This document shows positions 6,065 to 6,350 of a stretch of 6,350 nt of DNA, one piece after another. How positions within the stretch are numbered: position 1 is the first letter of the stretch; every line of letters starts with the position of its first letter. The notes beneath the pieces were generated by a model. It ran no database searches and had not been told where the DNA came from. It saw only the letters and a list, made by a program, of their open reading frames with translations. This DNA is from Chloroflexota bacterium (GTDB lineage: Bacteria; Chloroflexota; Anaerolineae; Ardenticatenales; Ardenticatenaceae): positions 1 to 6,350 of the forward strand of contig DOUV01000844.1 of NCBI GenBank assembly GCA_003520455.1. The letters run 5' to 3'. The translations under genes and the position numbers were made by a program.

Positions 6065-6106
6065 AATCTCATCCTGGGTGGGGGGTATTGATTGTCAGAC
6101 GAGAAC

Positions 6107-6160
6107 CCCGATCGGCGAGTTGGTATCCCGATTGTAGTACATGAGCGGTGAGAATGCCAG
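6107..6160 (-). promoter_or_regulatory. Possible promoter and operator of the toxin-antitoxin-like pair
   Basis: On the minus strand, TACAAT (plus-strand 6131-6136) is a five-of-six -10 box. CTGGCA (plus-strand 6155-6160) is a four-of-six -35 box, with an 18-nt spacer. It would start a transcript about 60 nt before ATG 6064. On the plus strand, CCCGAT occurs at 6107-6112 and 6127-6132, 20 bp apart, the first within the palindrome CCGATCGG (6108-6115) and the second touching the -10 box. This is a plausible operator layout for autoregulation, but it is short and could be chance. Confidence 0.3.
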
Positions 6161-6188
6161 TTGCGGATGGCCTGCTGGCTCTCATCAG

Positions 6189-6194
6189 AAGGAG
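6189..6194 (+). promoter_or_regulatory. Shine-Dalgarno site of the methyltransferase gene
   Basis: AAGGAG, 7 nt before ATG 6202. It fixes the start of the truncated gene at the window edge. No clear plus-strand promoter was found in the 137-bp divergent region. Confidence 0.8.
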
Positions 6195-6201
6195 ATCAGA
6201 C

Positions 6202-6350
6202 ATGAACACGGATCCGGTCGATCCGAAGTTGGCGGCAGCGCAGAACTACGAACGCCTCGTCGTGACCTACAGCATGGCGCCCAGCACCGCCATCCTGCTG
6301 GAGCACGCGGCGCTGCGGCCGGGCGAGCGCGTGGCCGACGTTGCCTGCGG
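6202..6350 (+). CDS. Class I SAM-dependent methyltransferase, N-terminal part only
   Basis: The frame is open from ATG 6202 to the window end (49 complete codons). The sequence begins MNTDPVDPKLAAAQNYERL, then LLEHAALRPGERVADVACG. The last part matches the first strand and glycine-rich motif I (VLDVACGTG) of Rossmann-fold methyltransferases of the UbiE/MenG-like or Methyltransf_11/25 type, cut off within the SAM-binding loop. The N-terminal helix with YERL followed by a helix and RPGERV is common in this group. Substrate and pathway cannot be told from this fragment. The gene runs away from the toxin-antitoxin-like pair and need not be connected to it. Confidence 0.8.
   Translation, partial: MNTDPVDPKLAAAQNYERLVVTYSMAPSTAILLEHAALRPGERVADVAC

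Noticed and set aside
5233..6091. Plus-strand open frames opposite the toxin and antitoxin genes (193 and 103 residues)
   Set aside because: They mirror minus-strand genes with complete motifs, and no family pattern or ribosome binding site supports them.

Overview
This window looks like a piece of a GC-rich bacterial chromosome, most probably from a Chloroflexota lineage (Anaerolineae, Caldilineae or relatives). The assignment is an inference. It rests on the very large BTAD-STAND-TPR regulator, a remnant of a second BTAD regulator beside it, an intergenic array of TCACGNN heptamers of a kind I associate with Chloroflexota genomes, and a mixture of ATG, GTG and TTG starts behind good Shine-Dalgarno sites. 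No RNA gene, CRISPR array or complete mobile element was seen.

Layout. (1) 22-662: remnant of a BTAD/SARP-type regulator, broken by a frameshift in a GC run near 211-221 and cut off after about 177 residues. (2) 552-855: a stretch without a convincing gene. (3) 856-4213: a near-consensus promoter, a leader of about 80 nt with two stem-loops, and an intact 1080-residue regulator: OmpR-like winged helix, BTAD domain, STAND/NB-ARC-like ATPase, second winged helix and seven 40-residue TPR-like repeats. (4) 4241-4298: a palindromic array of seven heptamers. (5) 4407-5022: two overlapping genes, a 78-residue protein of unknown function (TTG start) and a single-domain rhodanese-like protein with an unusual active-site loop. 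(6) 5023-5133: a convergent intergenic region with GC-rich palindromes. (7) 5134-6064, minus strand: a two-gene module with a 93-residue protein first, overlapping an AbiEii/AbiGii-type nucleotidyltransferase by 14 nt; it reads as a toxin-antitoxin pair. (8) 6065-6201: a divergent intergenic region. (9) 6202 to the window end: the start of a class I SAM-dependent methyltransferase.

How the genes may work together. The large regulator is probably a transcriptional activator whose TPR-STAND part gates DNA binding. Its target is not visible; the genes just downstream (78-residue protein plus rhodanese) are candidates only by proximity. The toxin-antitoxin-like pair is a self-contained accessory module on the opposite strand. 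The less-described parts of the window are this pair with its non-AbiEi partner, the small 78-residue gene in front of the rhodanese, the heptamer palindrome, and the leader hairpin that holds the ribosome binding site in its loop.
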